A stretch of 64,000 nt of DNA from Dromaius novaehollandiae (GCF_036370855.1 NC_088099.1:24705501-24769500), one strand, 5' to 3'. Shown: positions 35,501 to 49,200, counted from the stretch's first letter. Notes: a model not told the origin generated them from the sequence alone. Translations and numbers: made by a program.

Positions 35501-38500
35501 GCCATGTAATATTCTAAAAATTACAATGTCAAAATTGTCTTTAATTTTAATTATATGGATATGAGATATTAACATTAATATTGTACTGGTGGAGTACTCG
35601 TCTTTTAATTTTGGCCAAGGTTGCGGACGGACTAGAGATCTAGTTATGTTACCATGAAAGCTCCCATTGACTTCAGCTGTGTAAATTCAGAAAGACTAAT
35701 TTATGTATCCCTCATCACGGTGGTTGTATTTTTTTCTTGTAAGTTACTCAATGCTTCTTGAGTTTTATATGTGTTCACGGTTGTAAGTAGTGCTGCAAAA
35801 TCTAGTTCTAGGTAATTGCATTATCCCAGCTTTAAACTGGCAGGTTAATATTACTCAAGAGGCAGTTTCACACAAACAGATAAAATCCTACAGGATTTTA
35901 TTGGGTGTCTGTTAGCAATCCAAATAAGGATAAAGGATATATTCTTAAGTCATACAGCTGTGTGAACAGTTGAAATCGACTGGAGCTGTTGTTGAGCTCT
36001 TTTGGATTCCTAGTCATACAGATATTTTTGGAAGCGGTTACACAGCTAAAGTAGCAAAGAAAGCATTAAGAAGGATTATGCTGATATTCCAGTTTCCCTG
36101 TCTAGGGGTGAAACCATATCTCTCATCTACTCAAGAGCAATAAAAACTGATCTTTTAGAAAAAAAAAGTGACAAATGCAGAAAAGATTTCATTATATAAT
36201 ACATTTAGGTGTAACCCAGAATGAAAAAATTCAACAGACTGCTTCATAATTCATTAGAAAAAAGACTGTAGGTACTTATTTTGGTAGGTTGGTCAATTTT
36301 CTTCACTCAGTTTTAAAATGTAGATTACTTTCTATTTGCTCATGCTCTTCCATTATCCCTCCCAAAACTCTTTGCTTGAAGGCTACTGTTCACTTTTCTA
36401 TTTGCCCTGTTCCACAGTATGCTGTACTTTACGCTGTTGTTAAGTCTTCTGTTTATTAGTGACTTGGGTAGAGCTGTTTGTGTTGATAGGAACCAGATCC
36501 AACAGCATTTTTGCAAGGAGTGCAAAGATTTGAAAATACCCCCTGTCGGAAGATAAAGCCCAGATCAAATAAAGTCCATTTCAGATTGCAGTGATCTATT
36601 TCAAATGTCACTTTGATGGCTTAAGAGACTCTTATTACTTATGGCTTAATTGACCTAAGCGGTTTAGTTCTGTTTATGGCACCAATATAGCTGAATATTA
36701 CTGCAGAATTTGTTATTGATTATCAGTGCTGATACTATAATTAAGGCTGTTAGGGTGGAACTTCCAGCTGCACCGAGGGGAGGACGGTGGCAAGCGGGGC
36801 TGCCCGGGGGCACCCTGGCCAGGTGGGTCCTGGGCTTGGGAGTCACAGCACGGCCAGGAGCGGGGATGCGGGATGCATGGCAGGGGTGATGAGCAGAGAC
36901 TGCACCAGAGGGCACCCATCGAATTTCCTTAAGGAGGAAACAAGCCTCTGGACACAAACCAGGATGTCTACTCTGTTAGCCTTTCTTCAAGCTAGAGCAC
37001 TGTATGGGAGACAAAACCTAGAGGGTAAAGGTAGCAGCAAGATGGTATTATGACAGGAAATTTACCCATAGGTAGAATAATTATAAGAACATATAACCGG
37101 AGAAGGTCTCCTGCGTTACAGCATCCCACTGTGTGGGATTGCAGTTGGCAGTGCTCTACAGATGCCCTCTATAAACTCTTCAAGCTCCACCTGCTCCTCA
37201 CTTCAGACTTCTGTCTGCATGTCTCCATTTAGGAAGCTGATCAAGTACCTCATTGTCTGATGCTGGAAAACTTGGCACTAATTTCTAGTCTACACAGGCT
37301 AGAGTGGTTTCCAGTACTTAATACCAACAGTTGCTTGTAGCTAAAAGTAGCGATTGCTGTATGTGAGAAGAGGCATCAAAAGCGAAGAGTATAATAAAGG
37401 ACTTGCATGTACATGCTTTCTTTTGAAAAGAAAAATGATAATACCTCTGCTGTGATAGATAGCGATGCACAGTACATAAATATATATGGTTCCAAAAGCT
37501 GTTGCTAGCCATGACAACCTTGCCTGGACTGATAAATGTTCAATTTCTGTAGAGATAATATAATAACATATTAGAAACATCCTTTAAAATAATAAAGACT
37601 GATTTCATTTGAATGATCTGAAAGTCTTAAAGAAGGAATAAATGTGTATTGCAAACACTACAATGCTTCTGTGCTAGACAGACATAAATATTTTTTAATA
37701 TTCTCGAATAGTTGCTTGGCTGATAATTCAATTATTCAACTTTGTGCTGGCAAACATCATAACAAAATTTGTCTCTGTAGTGACACAGTAGTAAATCTCA
37801 AATAAAAGATGTCATCGGTATGAACAAAGAATGTACTTATTAGTTTTATTTATGTGATGTCAAAACAGCCAGCTCACATGCTCCTATGATATCTCTCATG
37901 CAGCACTGTGGCACACAAAAACGTAGGAACTTTGTCCTTCCATGTTAAGCACTCCTTGTTTTCCAGCTGCACAGCAGTGCTTTACTTTAGAGTTTGTACT
38001 GGATAAACTTCTATGTGAAATTAGCCCTTAAAAATTAGGAGCACCAAGGAGCACCTGCACAAGCCCATTACAGACAAGCCGGTTCCTGTGGTGCCACACG
38101 GAGCTGAGCAGATGCCTGCCAGGGCCAGCCCACCGTCTGGCTGCGATAGCCTGGACCTGCGCCTCAGTGAATGCAAACGTCTGTCTGGATTTTGCTGTGT
38201 AGGCATATGCGCTTTTAATTCCTGCCTGGATGTTGAGGACTGCAAGTGGTGCAGTTTGTGTGGGACTGTGTAAAGCAGACCCAGGATTCCCTTTCCATGC
38301 ACACGCCAGTGAGTCACTGATGGAGTTGCTCTATTTTTTTATTTTTTTGTCTACAAGGAACAGCTTCAAGGGAAGAACTGGTCAGTACCACCATGTAAAA
38401 CAATATGCATACCAGTGGCTAGGACACTTTCCTACTCTGAGTTTTGAACACCTGGAGGTCAAGTGGGGCGAGACCCGCGTGGGCTACTTCTGGGAGGAGT

Positions 38501-38606
38501 GCTCTAACCTAAAGGTTATTGCGCTTCCCTGATGGTGCTGAGCAATAAGGGATAACTATGGCACCCAGGGAATTTTAAAGTGAAAACATGAGACAATCTT
38601 GGAATG

Positions 38607-38608
<2 letters not shown>
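32583..38608. other. Non-coding stretch with one GC-rich island
   Basis: No supported gene. 36761-36900 is GC-rich with about 7-8 CpGs in an AT-rich setting and contains a donor-like CAG/GTGGGT on the plus strand near 36819. I cannot assign it to a promoter, exon or repeat. Open frames of 120-158 codons at 33846-34322 (minus) and 34432-34797 (plus) have no recognisable domain. Confidence 0.55.

Positions 38609-38641
<33 letters not shown>
38609..38641. repeat. (T)33 homopolymer run
   Basis: 33 consecutive T. On the minus strand it would be a poly(A) tail, but no processed transcript or AATAAA is recognisable beside it. Run length is assembly-sensitive. Confidence 0.95.
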
Positions 38642-40509
38642 CCAAATTAGGGAGCTGCAGAGTGGATTTGTTTTTCTATCAGTTTCAGTAGACAAGAGCG
38701 TCTACATTCTGCCCTGTAGCTTGAACTTCTTTGTTTTGGTAAGTTTGCTGTTTTTGTAGTTATAAGATGGTGGCACATGGTCATGGACTCAAAAGAGCTT
38801 GGTTGAACCACAATTAAAACTTGGAGTTAGAACAAAGAAAATATTCTGGAAGATGTCAGAACGAGAGACAATTTATACGACATTTCTTCCATCCTTATGA
38901 CCCTATGCATATTTCCAGGAGAGCTGAGTCTGTATTATGTGAATACTAAATAAAGTTAGAAGAACTGGGAATAATTATAGCTCTTTACCGGGAGAAGAAC
39001 CTTTAGACCTATTGTTGGGAAGACTATGCAATCTGTGCAGATAGATTATGTTGAATTAGTACAATTCATGCAATTATTTCAAGACAGAGCTTATATATCA
39101 GAGTTCATTAGGTCCAATCATGAATACTCTTTAAATGCTTTATGTTTTATTTGTGTTTTGGTGGTTTTGTCAAGAAAGCCATTTAAACAATTCTTGCAAG
39201 ATTTGAACTGGTGAAGAGGAATTCATTTTACATTCCCAGAATAGCACAATACTGCAGATACTTACGTAAAAACTTTTAAAAGTAAAGCTCCAGATCTCAT
39301 TAACAAATTAGATAATGATTTTAATTTTAAAATAAAGCTGAATGACTTATTAATAGTACTGAAAGAAATGCAAAAGTTCATGGAATGAATGCTATATAAA
39401 GTAACTGTGTTTACCAGGACGAGGCTAGTTCAGTCAGCTCTTACACAGCAAGAACATTAGACAGTTAATAACCTGACATCGAAAAGCAGTTTATGGGGTT
39501 TGTCTGAACCACAGGCTTGCTCTTTATCCTGACCCAGATTCCTGTTCATCCTTACACGAAGCCTGTAAACATGTGGCCTCAAACCCCTACCCATTGCTTA
39601 AATGGCAATAAGTGTTAAAGCTCAGACTTTACCTTAAAGCAGGGTCTGACCAGTTTACCCTGAGAATGTAACTGCTGGGGGAGCAGATATGGCCCCACTG
39701 TGATGGATGGCTTGGGGCTGTGCAGCCCGGGGTATGGGCTGCATCATGCCAGCGTACGTAGAAGCATGCAAGTGGTGTGGTACAGTTTTGATGGAAGGTG
39801 AGAATTCTCCTAACTATACTTACCTGCTAATTCCAAGCTTGTCCAAGGCACATGCATCTGAACTTGTGTTTAGAGAGTCCTCTTTGTCATAATTCAACTC
39901 TCAGGGTCTTTACAGTCCAGCCCTCTACCAGTTCACTCCCCGCTGTTGCATATGCATGAGAAATGACACAGAGTTGTGTACCTTGAAGGACCTTCTGGAT
40001 GGCTGAGACCCATTTCTGTGAGCATGATGTGCAGCCATGTCATTCCTCTTCCACCCTGGGTCTCCAGTAGCTTAAAAGTGGCCATGGTTTCCCTAGCTCG
40101 AAGTAATGCTAAAATCATTATTGATGGCCCTTCCTTGACTTGACCGGCCTAGTTCACTGGCCAGCCTCGAGTCCGCCAGTTCCCAGGAGAGAAAAGGAAT
40201 CAATACATTCATTTTGAAATTCTTAACCTGTTGTGTCTTTGACTATAAGCCTGCAAGGAACATCTGAACAGGCCATTATGCAAAGTTACAACTGAAGTAC
40301 ACTAAATTCTTAAAAGACTCAGACTCTGGTCTTAAGCTGAGATAGAGGAAGGACTTTCTCTTCTTCCTGCTTACCCACCTACATGCAAAATCAAAAAAAG
40401 TAAAAATTGCCCTTACATTTGCCTGGCAGGCACTGCCACTGTGTGGATATAAGACTTCTGAGGGAAAGGCCCTGAACAAATGTGGAGAAAAGCCTTAGAG
40501 GTGACTGGA

Positions 40510-40535
40510 CCATTGGTCAGAGAACAGACCAATGG
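40510..40535. repeat. Palindrome with CCAAT/ATTGG arms
   Basis: CCATTGGTC (40510-40518) and GACCAATGG (40527-40535) form perfect 9-bp inverted arms around an 8-nt loop. They place two CCAAT boxes in opposite orientation 140 bp upstream of the (A)25 run. Confidence 0.75.
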
Positions 40536-40653
40536 CCTACATATCAAAAAGAGAAGGAAGAAGACCCAGCTGTAGCTGACACTTAAAGCCAGAAGATAAC
40601 AGTTACAGTTATATGGCTAGTTAGTGATTGCAAGGAATACAGGATACAAATCC

Positions 40654-40678
40654 AAAAAAAAAAAAAAAAAAAAAAAAA
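40654..40678 (+). repeat. (A)25 homopolymer run
   Basis: 25 consecutive A. It could be the tail of an old retroposed sequence on the plus strand, but the preceding 150 bp match nothing I recognise. Confidence 0.93.
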
Positions 40679-43040
40679 GGGTTTCTTGGTTCACTGCTCG
40701 TAGAACAGCTTATTTAAAAGAAGCAGCACTCTGCAGTTTCCAGAGGGACGTTTATGGTCAGATTTGCAAAAAAGAATACACAGCATTAGAGTGTCTTTGG
40801 AAAATTCAGCCAAATATATAGATAAAGGGGATCTTTCTAGAGTTCTGTCTTTTGACTATATATGCAAATACTCAGACCTCACATTTAAAACACGTAACAC
40901 ATAAAGTTGCTCTTTATTTCTGGGTCCCAGTCGTAGGTCAGGGTTGCAGAAAGTGATAGACCTGATACATTACAGGGGTCAGAATTCATGAACTTTGTGG
41001 CTATTGTCAGGAAAAAGAGGGCAACGTTTTTTGAGCTCTTGTGTTACCTCACGTATTATTGTTTCACTATTGTGTCACTATCTGCTAAGAGGTTTTATTC
41101 TGCTTCATTATTTTTCAGGGTATAACTCTTCCAGAAAGCATTATACTGTCAAAGGTTAAAAGATTACAATGTAAATAAGACAGGAGAAAGGAGTAAAAGG
41201 TGTGTCTCCAGAAAAATGCAATAGTTCAGGTAAATGCAATGTGTTTTGAGGGGCTACTGTACTTTTACTTATAATTTATATTTCTTGTATGCATAGCAAG
41301 ACATAATACAAATCTATGCTTAGAATAGTGCTGTCAATGAATAAAAGTTGGACTTCAATATTCTACCATATCAGCAATAAATGGAGTAGCCGAACACTGT
41401 ATTTATATTGATTCCTTTATGAGAGTTGGTGTGAGGGTTCCAGGTCATTAATTTTACGCGTAATATTGACTCTCCCTTTGCTCACAGTGCTGAAGTATGA
41501 AGCTTTGTGATAAAGGCTGAGGAGTTGTGCAGTATGCAGAAAACCAGGAATGAGTCAAAGAAAATGCTCACGTCTTGACAGATGATGTTTTAACAAGCAC
41601 GTAGGTCTCAGTTCACCTTTGTAAGCCCTGGTGAACTTTGCCAGCTTGCTAAGCTGAGGTAAGCTGAGGTCAGCCAGAGGGAGGCTGAGTGTCACTTCAT
41701 GCTGTCACTCCGTTGCCCTTGTGCTGGGGCCATTCCTTGCAGCTGCTGAGTATAAACAGGGCTTCATTAGGTTAATTCCCCAGGGCAGCCCCACTGCATC
41801 CTTGCTGCTGGGGACTGCTGGGACTCGAGGGCAGTTCAGGAGGAGCTCCCTGCTTGTGGACTGGTTCTCCTGAGCTTCCTTCCCCAGGACAAGGTATAAG
41901 AAGCCTGGACTCAAGTATGAACAAGGCCCATGGAAGCCAAGTATGGGCCCACCTTGTCAGTCCATAGCAAAGTAACTGCTGACTTCAGTGAGTGGCCAAG
42001 TCCAGCTCACGGTCTTTGAGCTATATGAAAGTACAGGATATAGATTCAGTATATTCACTTCAGGAAGAGTACAAAGAAGTCCGTAAGTATCAAGGGTCTT
42101 GTTGCTGCAATTTTTTTTGGCTTTGAGAGGAAGATTCTGCCTTAATCAGTATTGTACAACAGTGCCCTCCTGTGCTGGATGGCAGGTCAGGTCCAGACAA
42201 GCAGCAGGAAACAGGGGTCGCAGACCTGGAAGTCTCTGGGCTGTTCTTATCAGAGCCCTGTGCTTACAAGTCTTCTTTGACTGACAGTTAATGAGAATGA
42301 CATGCACAGGGAGATGAATCATAAAGAACCAGAGATTAGCACATTAGCTGGAAAAAGAGAGTGTGGTAGTGCAAGTAGAAACATTTTGGTTTTCTCACTA
42401 GCTTTCTTGCTCCAGAAACTCAAATTATTCTTTATAAATCCTTTGTTGCACCCTCTAAGGGCTAATATAATTGTTTTTTTCCTTTAACTAATTGCTCACC
42501 ATTATAGCTCAAAAGGATGGGATTGCTTAGGAGAAAATCCAGACCCATTAATTCCTTCCTTGGCTGTATCCGTATGTTCTCTACTCAGGGTTTTGTCAGA
42601 AACACTGTTTTATTACTACAAATGCTACTACACCCTCTCAGTATTCCTGTTTTATTGAGCTCTATGACATTATCTTTGTTTTGATTGTGCCTGTCATTAT
42701 GTATCAATTCAAACAGGTCCTTGAGGAATATCATGTTCAGGTTGTTTTCTCTCATCACGGTGGGCAGCTGCTTTTCTGTTCTATTTTCTGTAAAGGTGCC
42801 ATTTCTTTCAGTCACAAAGGTGTATTTTTGGCAGTGTAGGTAATGAGTGTAGGATTAACTCACAAGGCAGACACTGGCTGGGAAGCTTAGTATTAGCTTA
42901 TGAATTAGAAAACCTAACACTGTAACTGACTAGCTATAAAAAAAAGAAAATAAATAAGCTTCTATTATTATTAACCAAAGAGACTGTAAATTTTCTTGAG
43001 AAATACTCATTTACATTCTAATAAATATATAATTTATCCA

Positions 43041-43075
43041 ATATATCATGATTCATATGTATATGAATCATATAT
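43041..43075. repeat. AT-rich palindrome (hairpin)
   Basis: ATGATTCATAT-GT-ATATGAATCAT has perfect 11-bp arms with a 2-nt centre. It extends by about 6 more AT pairs on each side if one bulged base is allowed. Confidence 0.85.
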
Positions 43076-44080
43076 TTCTCTCATATATGTCATAATAAAT
43101 ATATCAGAATTATTTCAAATTTTACTGACAGTTTTTGAGGTCCCAAGACTTCTGACTTCTCAGTGTTTCTCAAAAGAAGCAGATGACATTCAGGAAAGAA
43201 AGCAAACTCAGCAGTCTGGTGCCAAGTTTTTGGAAAGTTTCACCTCTGTACTGGGAGATGAGCATCTGATAATCTTGAAAGGGAGTAAATTAAGTGAATA
43301 CAATTATTCTGAAATAAATATATAAAGACTCAAGCCTGAACTTTCCTTTTTAAAGTAGATAGTCTCAATCTACAGTATTGTAACAGCAGATTCCAAAGGT
43401 GTTTAGAAACATATATTTATGAATAAGAATAGTATCTTCAGTTATATTACTAGAGATGAAATTATTAGTTCTATTACTCCCTTAAAGCATGTTTTTGCAG
43501 TTCTAAGAGGCTGGAAATTTCAGAGCCTAGAATAATGTAGATCTGTTCTGGCATTACATCTGACCCTCTTTTTTTCTAATTCCTTTCCTAAAAAAAAAAA
43601 GAAAAGGGCAAAAGGAACTTACAAGCTTTCCTCTCTATCTGTAACTAACTCTGCTGGTTCAGAGACACAAAAGCACATAGACCCATGAAGTAAATCCAGA
43701 ATGGGATAAGTCCTTGGGAGGGATGCGAATTCCAAGTCTTGGATCTGCAGAGATCTCTGCCGCCTCCAGATGTGCCCTGAGGCTTTGACCAAAGTGGTGC
43801 AAGGAAGGATGGCTGAGGCTGCAGCAGTCACTGTCTCTTGGCCCCTCTGATTGATTTTCTCCCACCAAAACAACAAGGACTGATCTGCATGTCCCAAGAA
43901 GGTCTGAATCAAAGTTAGTTTACCTTTACTATGCCAGGCTGCAAACTATGATGCTACCATCGTTGAGTCACACCAATACACCTGTCTGCTGGGGGCAGCA
44001 ATATCCATCAAAAGGGGTGAGCCCTGATGGCAGACAGTGGTAGCTCCAGCTTTTCAATTCTGAACTGCCACAGCATGCCT

Positions 44081-44115
44081 GTCATGATGTCAGTCATGAT
44101 GTCAGTCATGATGTG
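44081..44115. repeat. 12-bp tandem repeat GTCATGATGTCA x3
   Basis: Two perfect units (44081-44092, 44093-44104) and a third, truncated one ending GTCATGATGTG. The unit itself contains the palindrome TCATGA. Confidence 0.9.
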
Positions 44116-45295
44116 AGCATGTCTGTCAGGGCCTTGCAGAGTCCCCAGAACCTCCTTGGTGCGTGTCCGAGGTGGCTGAGAGCTGCTGCTCCGCATGCCT
44201 GCAGTGGCCCAGACTCCCACCGTAGCGGCCAGGAGTGCTTGTATGTGTACCAACATGACAAAGAGTCACACCAGGTCAACCTGGTGGGTGCCTAGGATGT
44301 GCTAAATACACACTAACAACACCAAATGCAGGACGAAGGCCAGTGGAAATGACTGCTTTCGTTAAAAGATGTGGCTGGCAATGGAGCAGTTCCTGCTTCC
44401 GAAACTGCTTATGAATTTTACACTGGAGAAACTGTTGGATGAAGTACACAGATAGTGTTGGGAGCTTTGTGAAAAGATCAGTGTTTCATGCAACATTGTC
44501 CACGTGAAAGCAGACTAGGTTAACATGATATTTTTCTGAGTACTGGTTGGCTCTTCCTATCTCATGCGTTAAGTGTCAACTAAAGTCATTCTGACCTGTT
44601 TTCTTGGGGCTTAAATGCTTATATAAGCCAGATGCCAAGCCTGTAGGGTAATTACAGTACTAATTAGTACTTCTGACATATATTTCTAGTGATGAGGGTG
44701 GTTTCCAGAATGCCTTTAATGCTATTTTGCAAGGGTGCTGAGTTGAGTCTTTCTCTTCCATATTATTTTTCAATGCTGAGGTTAGCTTGTTCTTTAGATG
44801 TAGGAATACAACAGTAGACAGTAAAGCAAATTCATCCATACATTTTATATGTAATAGGAAGCATAAAGTAAACCAAGCGATAGATTTTTGCTGTGGGGAA
44901 AGATACTTCTGTTTTTCTCAGTAGTTTTGCTATGCACTACCCTTATTTAATTTACTGTTCTTGTATCCTTAAAAAACGGGACAAGAATCACCTGAAGGTA
45001 AAAAGAATTGAGAGTCATAACTAAACATAAGCATGGCTCTCTTGCCAGTTCCCAACAACAGCCTCCTTGAAAGTGTTCTTTTCCTTTCTCCCTTATTTCT
45101 TCTCCCCTTACAAAGATGAAGAGAGTTTGCACACATGCATGACATAGATCTACTGCCTGCTCTTCAATTAAACTGAAAAAATGAAATAATAAAAGGAAAT
45201 ACTGTAAAAAATGCTATCAAAGATAATAAAATTATAACAAATGCTGAGGTTTGTTAATGAGCTAAACAAGCCTCTCTTTAAACTTATCTGTTAAC

Positions 45296-45353
45296 AGAGG
45301 AGGAAATATTATGGAAGGGTGTAAAGAGGAGGAAATATTATGGAAGGGTGTAA
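45296..45353. repeat. 29-bp perfect tandem duplication
   Basis: The 29-bp unit AGAGGAGGAAATATTATGGA(+9) occurs twice in direct succession (45296-45324, 45325-45353). A second, imperfect 27-bp-spaced repeat of TATGKATCTTAAAAACAG follows at 45451-45495. Both lie just 5' of the CR1 copy. Confidence 0.92.
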
Positions 45354-45514
45354 AGACTGAAGATACAGCAGCTGACAGGGTAGATGTGTCACACAAAAGG
45401 ACATGATCATAAGAAGCACCCTTCTGAAGGACAAGCAGAGACGTACAAGTTATGGATCTTAAAAACAGAAAGGAATTTATGTATCTTAAAAACAGTACTG
45501 AGGTGTAAAGAGTA

Positions 45515-46220
45515 GCTCGGCATGAGCTTGCGGCAATACAGGCTGGGGACTGCCTGCCTGGGGAGCAGCTCTGCAGAACAGGACGTGGAGGCTGTGGCAG
45601 AGAGCAAGCTGCACCAGAGCCAGCAGCGGGCCCTGGCAGCCACAGGGGCCAACAGCATCCTGGGCTGTACGAACAGGAGCACAGCTGGTACATCGAGGGA
45701 AGTAATTTTCCCCCTTTCCTGAACACTTGTTAGACACCAGAATATGGTGCCCATGTTTGGGACCCCAACAGAAGGAAGACATCGATAATCAGAGCGAGGT
45801 GGTCTCATGGCTGGAGCATCTGCCCTGTGAGGAGAGGCTGAGGGGCCGGGGCTTGTTTAGCCTGGAGACGAGATGGCTTCCGGGAGACTGAAGCCCCCCA
45901 TGGAAGTACCAGATTATCAAGAAAACAGAGCCAGGCTCTTTGCAAAGCTAAATGGTGGGAGGATAAGAGGCAGCAGGCATAAATTAAAACAAAAGAGGTT
46001 CCAAATGTTTATAGAAAAACTCTTTTTCCTTACGAGGACAATCAAACACAAAGCCCGTGAAGGCTCGGGCTGCCCAGAGAGTTTGTGCAGTCTCTGTCCT
46101 TTGAGGTTTTCAAGACCAGACTGGATAAAGCCCTGAGCAACCTGGTCTGACCTCGCAGCTGACCCTGCTTGAGCAGGAGGTCCCATCCCTGTTATCCTGT
46201 GGTCTTGTGATTCTGTGAGA
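45515..46220 (+). mobile_element. CR1 LINE, 3' portion (sense)
   Basis: Typical 5'-truncated CR1. Frames at 45522-45722 read YRLGTACLGSSSAEQD, SKLHQSQQRALAA, NSILGC and TSREVIFPL. Frames at 45873-46136 read RARLFAKLN, HKLKQKRFQMFIEKLFFLTR and GCPESLCSL. These are the CR1 ORF2 C-terminal blocks in order. Nucleotide landmarks are GAGGAGAGGCTGAGG (about 45830) and GACCCTGCTTGAGCAGG (about 46161). It ends with the CR1 octamer-like TTGTGATTCTGTGA at about 46205-46218. Frameshifts and stops make it inactive. It is less decayed than the relic at 9.6-11.6 kb. Confidence 0.95.
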
Positions 46221-49200
46221 GGGTGGTGCAGGGCAGGTAGGCTCCAATATTTGATTCCTATTCAGTGGGGCCTGTTACTTCAGGTAAGTAGGAAAAGTGC
46301 TGGGAAATTAAGGGGCCAAGGCAGATAAGGAACAGGTGGCAAATTCAGTGCTGACTGTTTTCTCTTCATTTCTCCTTTTTGAAATGGACCTGACTCATCT
46401 TACTACTTGAAGCAGCATTGATCCATAAAGTATTTTTTCTTCTGTAGGACTTCAGAAGCAGGTGAATAAGGAATGACAGATGTAGCACAGTTTCTGGCAG
46501 AGCTGGGTAGAAAGGCAGCAGATTGACCAGGGCTTATTTTTCCTTTGTGAATGAGCAATGTTTCCTTTTTTTTCTAACTAGTTTCCTAATGAGGCTAGTG
46601 CACTAGCAGTTCTTGTCATTCCCTAATAGTGTTCAGATCCATGGCCTAATTGCAACCAAATCTGATCGAGTACTCTCAAATATTAAGTTCCTAAGTGTTT
46701 CACGAAGGGAAGAAGCTTGGTAATGGAGAAAGACTCAATCAGTGTCTCTGCTGAGGAAAAGACTGCAGTTAGCTTAGGCACTAACTGGGAGGGAGGACCG
46801 TGCGGGGAAAACAAAGGTTGAGCACAGGGAGATACGAGCCCTGTGAGAGAGCCCAGGCAGAGTTCATGCATTTCTAGATACTAGTAAGAAAACTATAGGA
46901 AATGTGGCTGCAGGATTTCTCCAGCTGATCGGGTGAACTATTTAGATATAGAAAGTCCATGCTCCATGCCCTGAGCAGACAGTTCCATGAAAACTGTGTA
47001 TTTCATGTAGCTGAGCTTTTCATCCTTCCTGGCCCCTGTGTGCAATAGGGTCTGTAACTGAGAGGGCATGAGCTGGCTCACTGTAATTAGATAGTTTCTC
47101 CATAATCTCAAGCATATTTCCCATTCTTACGTCATGTGCCTCGGCACTGACGCTCTCAGAATGGACTTCCCTTTCCTCCTCTCAGTCCTACGTGGAGTGT
47201 ACATGCAGCACCGGGCTGTGGGGTGTCTCTCATTGCCAACGCAGGTACAGCTGGGGAGCCTGATTTCTGATCAGCTGAGCAGCTCCATTTGGCATGTGAG
47301 GAGTAAGAAAGAAGTCAGTGTTACTGGGTTTGAGCCAGAAGTTATGCAGAACCGTAGCCCTCAAACGTCCACCTTCTAGGAGGCTTACTTCCCAACGCTA
47401 TGCCGATATGGAACAGGATCTGACTCACCAGAAACACTCCCCATCATGGGGCCCATGCCACAGGGCACTATCTGCACTCCAGTGAAAGCCTCTCCTTAAA
47501 GGCCTGCGTCCCATTATATCTCTAACAACTTTGGTTTTCTCTGGCACAGATGTAAGTGGGAGCCTCCTGATATCCCACCTCTAGATGGCATTATGATACT
47601 GTAAAACGTTCAAGAAATTTTTTTTATAAATTAAGCGATCATTAAATTATTGTCATGGTAAGAACATGCTCCAAAGGCTAACAGCTAGAACTCATATTGG
47701 ATGATATTGATTCCTAGCATGTTTGGAGTGATCACGGTGTTAATACTGGAATATGGATTTAAAAAGCCAGAAGAAAATTAAGGTACATGCACCGTAGCCA
47801 CATTTTCAAATATCAGTAACTTATACATTCATTTTTTAAATACCGAAAGGGCATAGCCCACAATGTATAAAAGGATCAGTTCATAATTCAGTTTATGTAG
47901 CAGTCATGCCGGGGTTACAAGAATGCAAAATCAGGCTGATGTTGCTGAACTGTCTGCTTCAATTTCTCTATCAGCATTTTCATTTTCTAAATCTATTTGT
48001 GTTTGAAGGCAAATGTGATAATGTCTATGCATGCTGGTCGTATAGATTCTTGCATGTTTGCAAATGAAACATTCAGAGGCTCAGAGAAAATTATGTACCC
48101 TTCACTAAGCATACGAAACTCTTAGCATCTTCAGTGGGAGCTGTGCACATGTGTTTGACTGCATTCCTGAATTTTGCTTGCAGGCATGGAAAACATCCAA
48201 ACTGTAATTTTCAAGAGAAAAAAATATCCTTGAGGTCTTTCTTTTGTTTTGTGTTGGTATTGCAGTGAGTTTTTTCTTGGTTGGTATCTTCTCTGAGCTC
48301 TGCATTCCTTAGATGTCAAAGAATGCCCAGTCTAACTCCTAAGCTGTCCTCACTTTTCAATTGTCAGTGGAACGAGGTCAATAATAACATGATAAGAATT
48401 TACACTAGTTCTGGAGTTCCCCTCTGGTTCTTTTCTTTGAAAAACAACAGAAATAGGACCCAGATACGTGGACATAGTATATTATTTGACAGGCTGAACC
48501 CAGTGCTGGTGAGAAATTGCTTATGAAGGACTTGAAGAAAGAAAAAGTACTTATTTACCGCAGAAGAAGTAGCAGTTCCAAAAATAGCTTTCTGCTTTGT
48601 GGCCCTCTATGACACTAGCCAGTCTCTTTGGACCATGTTGTGGTTTGCAGCAGCTTCTCTATGTCTCTTTGAGCATTTAGATTTGCACTTTCTAAACAAG
48701 ACCGGCCAGGCTGGAGATGACCTGCCTGGTTTTGCAGACTGTGCAGTTCCTGGGTCTCAGGAGCTGCTGCTCCTCACTTGATAGATCCCTATGATCTGCT
48801 TGCAGGAGGAGAGGAACATTTCCCAGTGATGCCTAGAACTGTAGTGCATTGACGCTTATAGTGAACTTTTAACCTTGCTTTTTCTAGTAGTTAAATGTCC
48901 CAGGCTACTTTGATATGAAAGGTGATGAGATGGCCCCAGTGGCCTGCACACCACAGCTTATTTCATGACATGGTAAGGAGATATCAGGGTGGAAGTCAAC
49001 CTTGCAAAGGCTGAGAAATGCTAGATTGAAGGTTTTCTTTGCAAAATAAATTTGGTTGCTTTGGATTTATGCAGTGTATTACAGACTTGAAGTGCATGCT
49101 CTTTTCTCCCACAGGAGCCCTTGCTCATTCCATATACAGACAACTATTGAATATTTATTTTTTGCCTTCTTTCCAATTTTGTTAGGTTTTCAATGCCCAA

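Larger units (their letters stand above)
38642..45290. other. Non-coding stretch with scattered small repeats
   Basis: No supported gene. It contains the (A)25 run and the palindromes listed separately. Slightly GC-richer blocks near 41700-41900 and 43930-44300 have open frames, but none resembles a known family. Confidence 0.55.

Noticed and set aside
38609..38641. Poly(T) run as the tail of a processed pseudogene on the minus strand
   Set aside because: Adjacent minus-strand sequence shows no AATAAA, no recognisable gene and no target-site duplication by eye.
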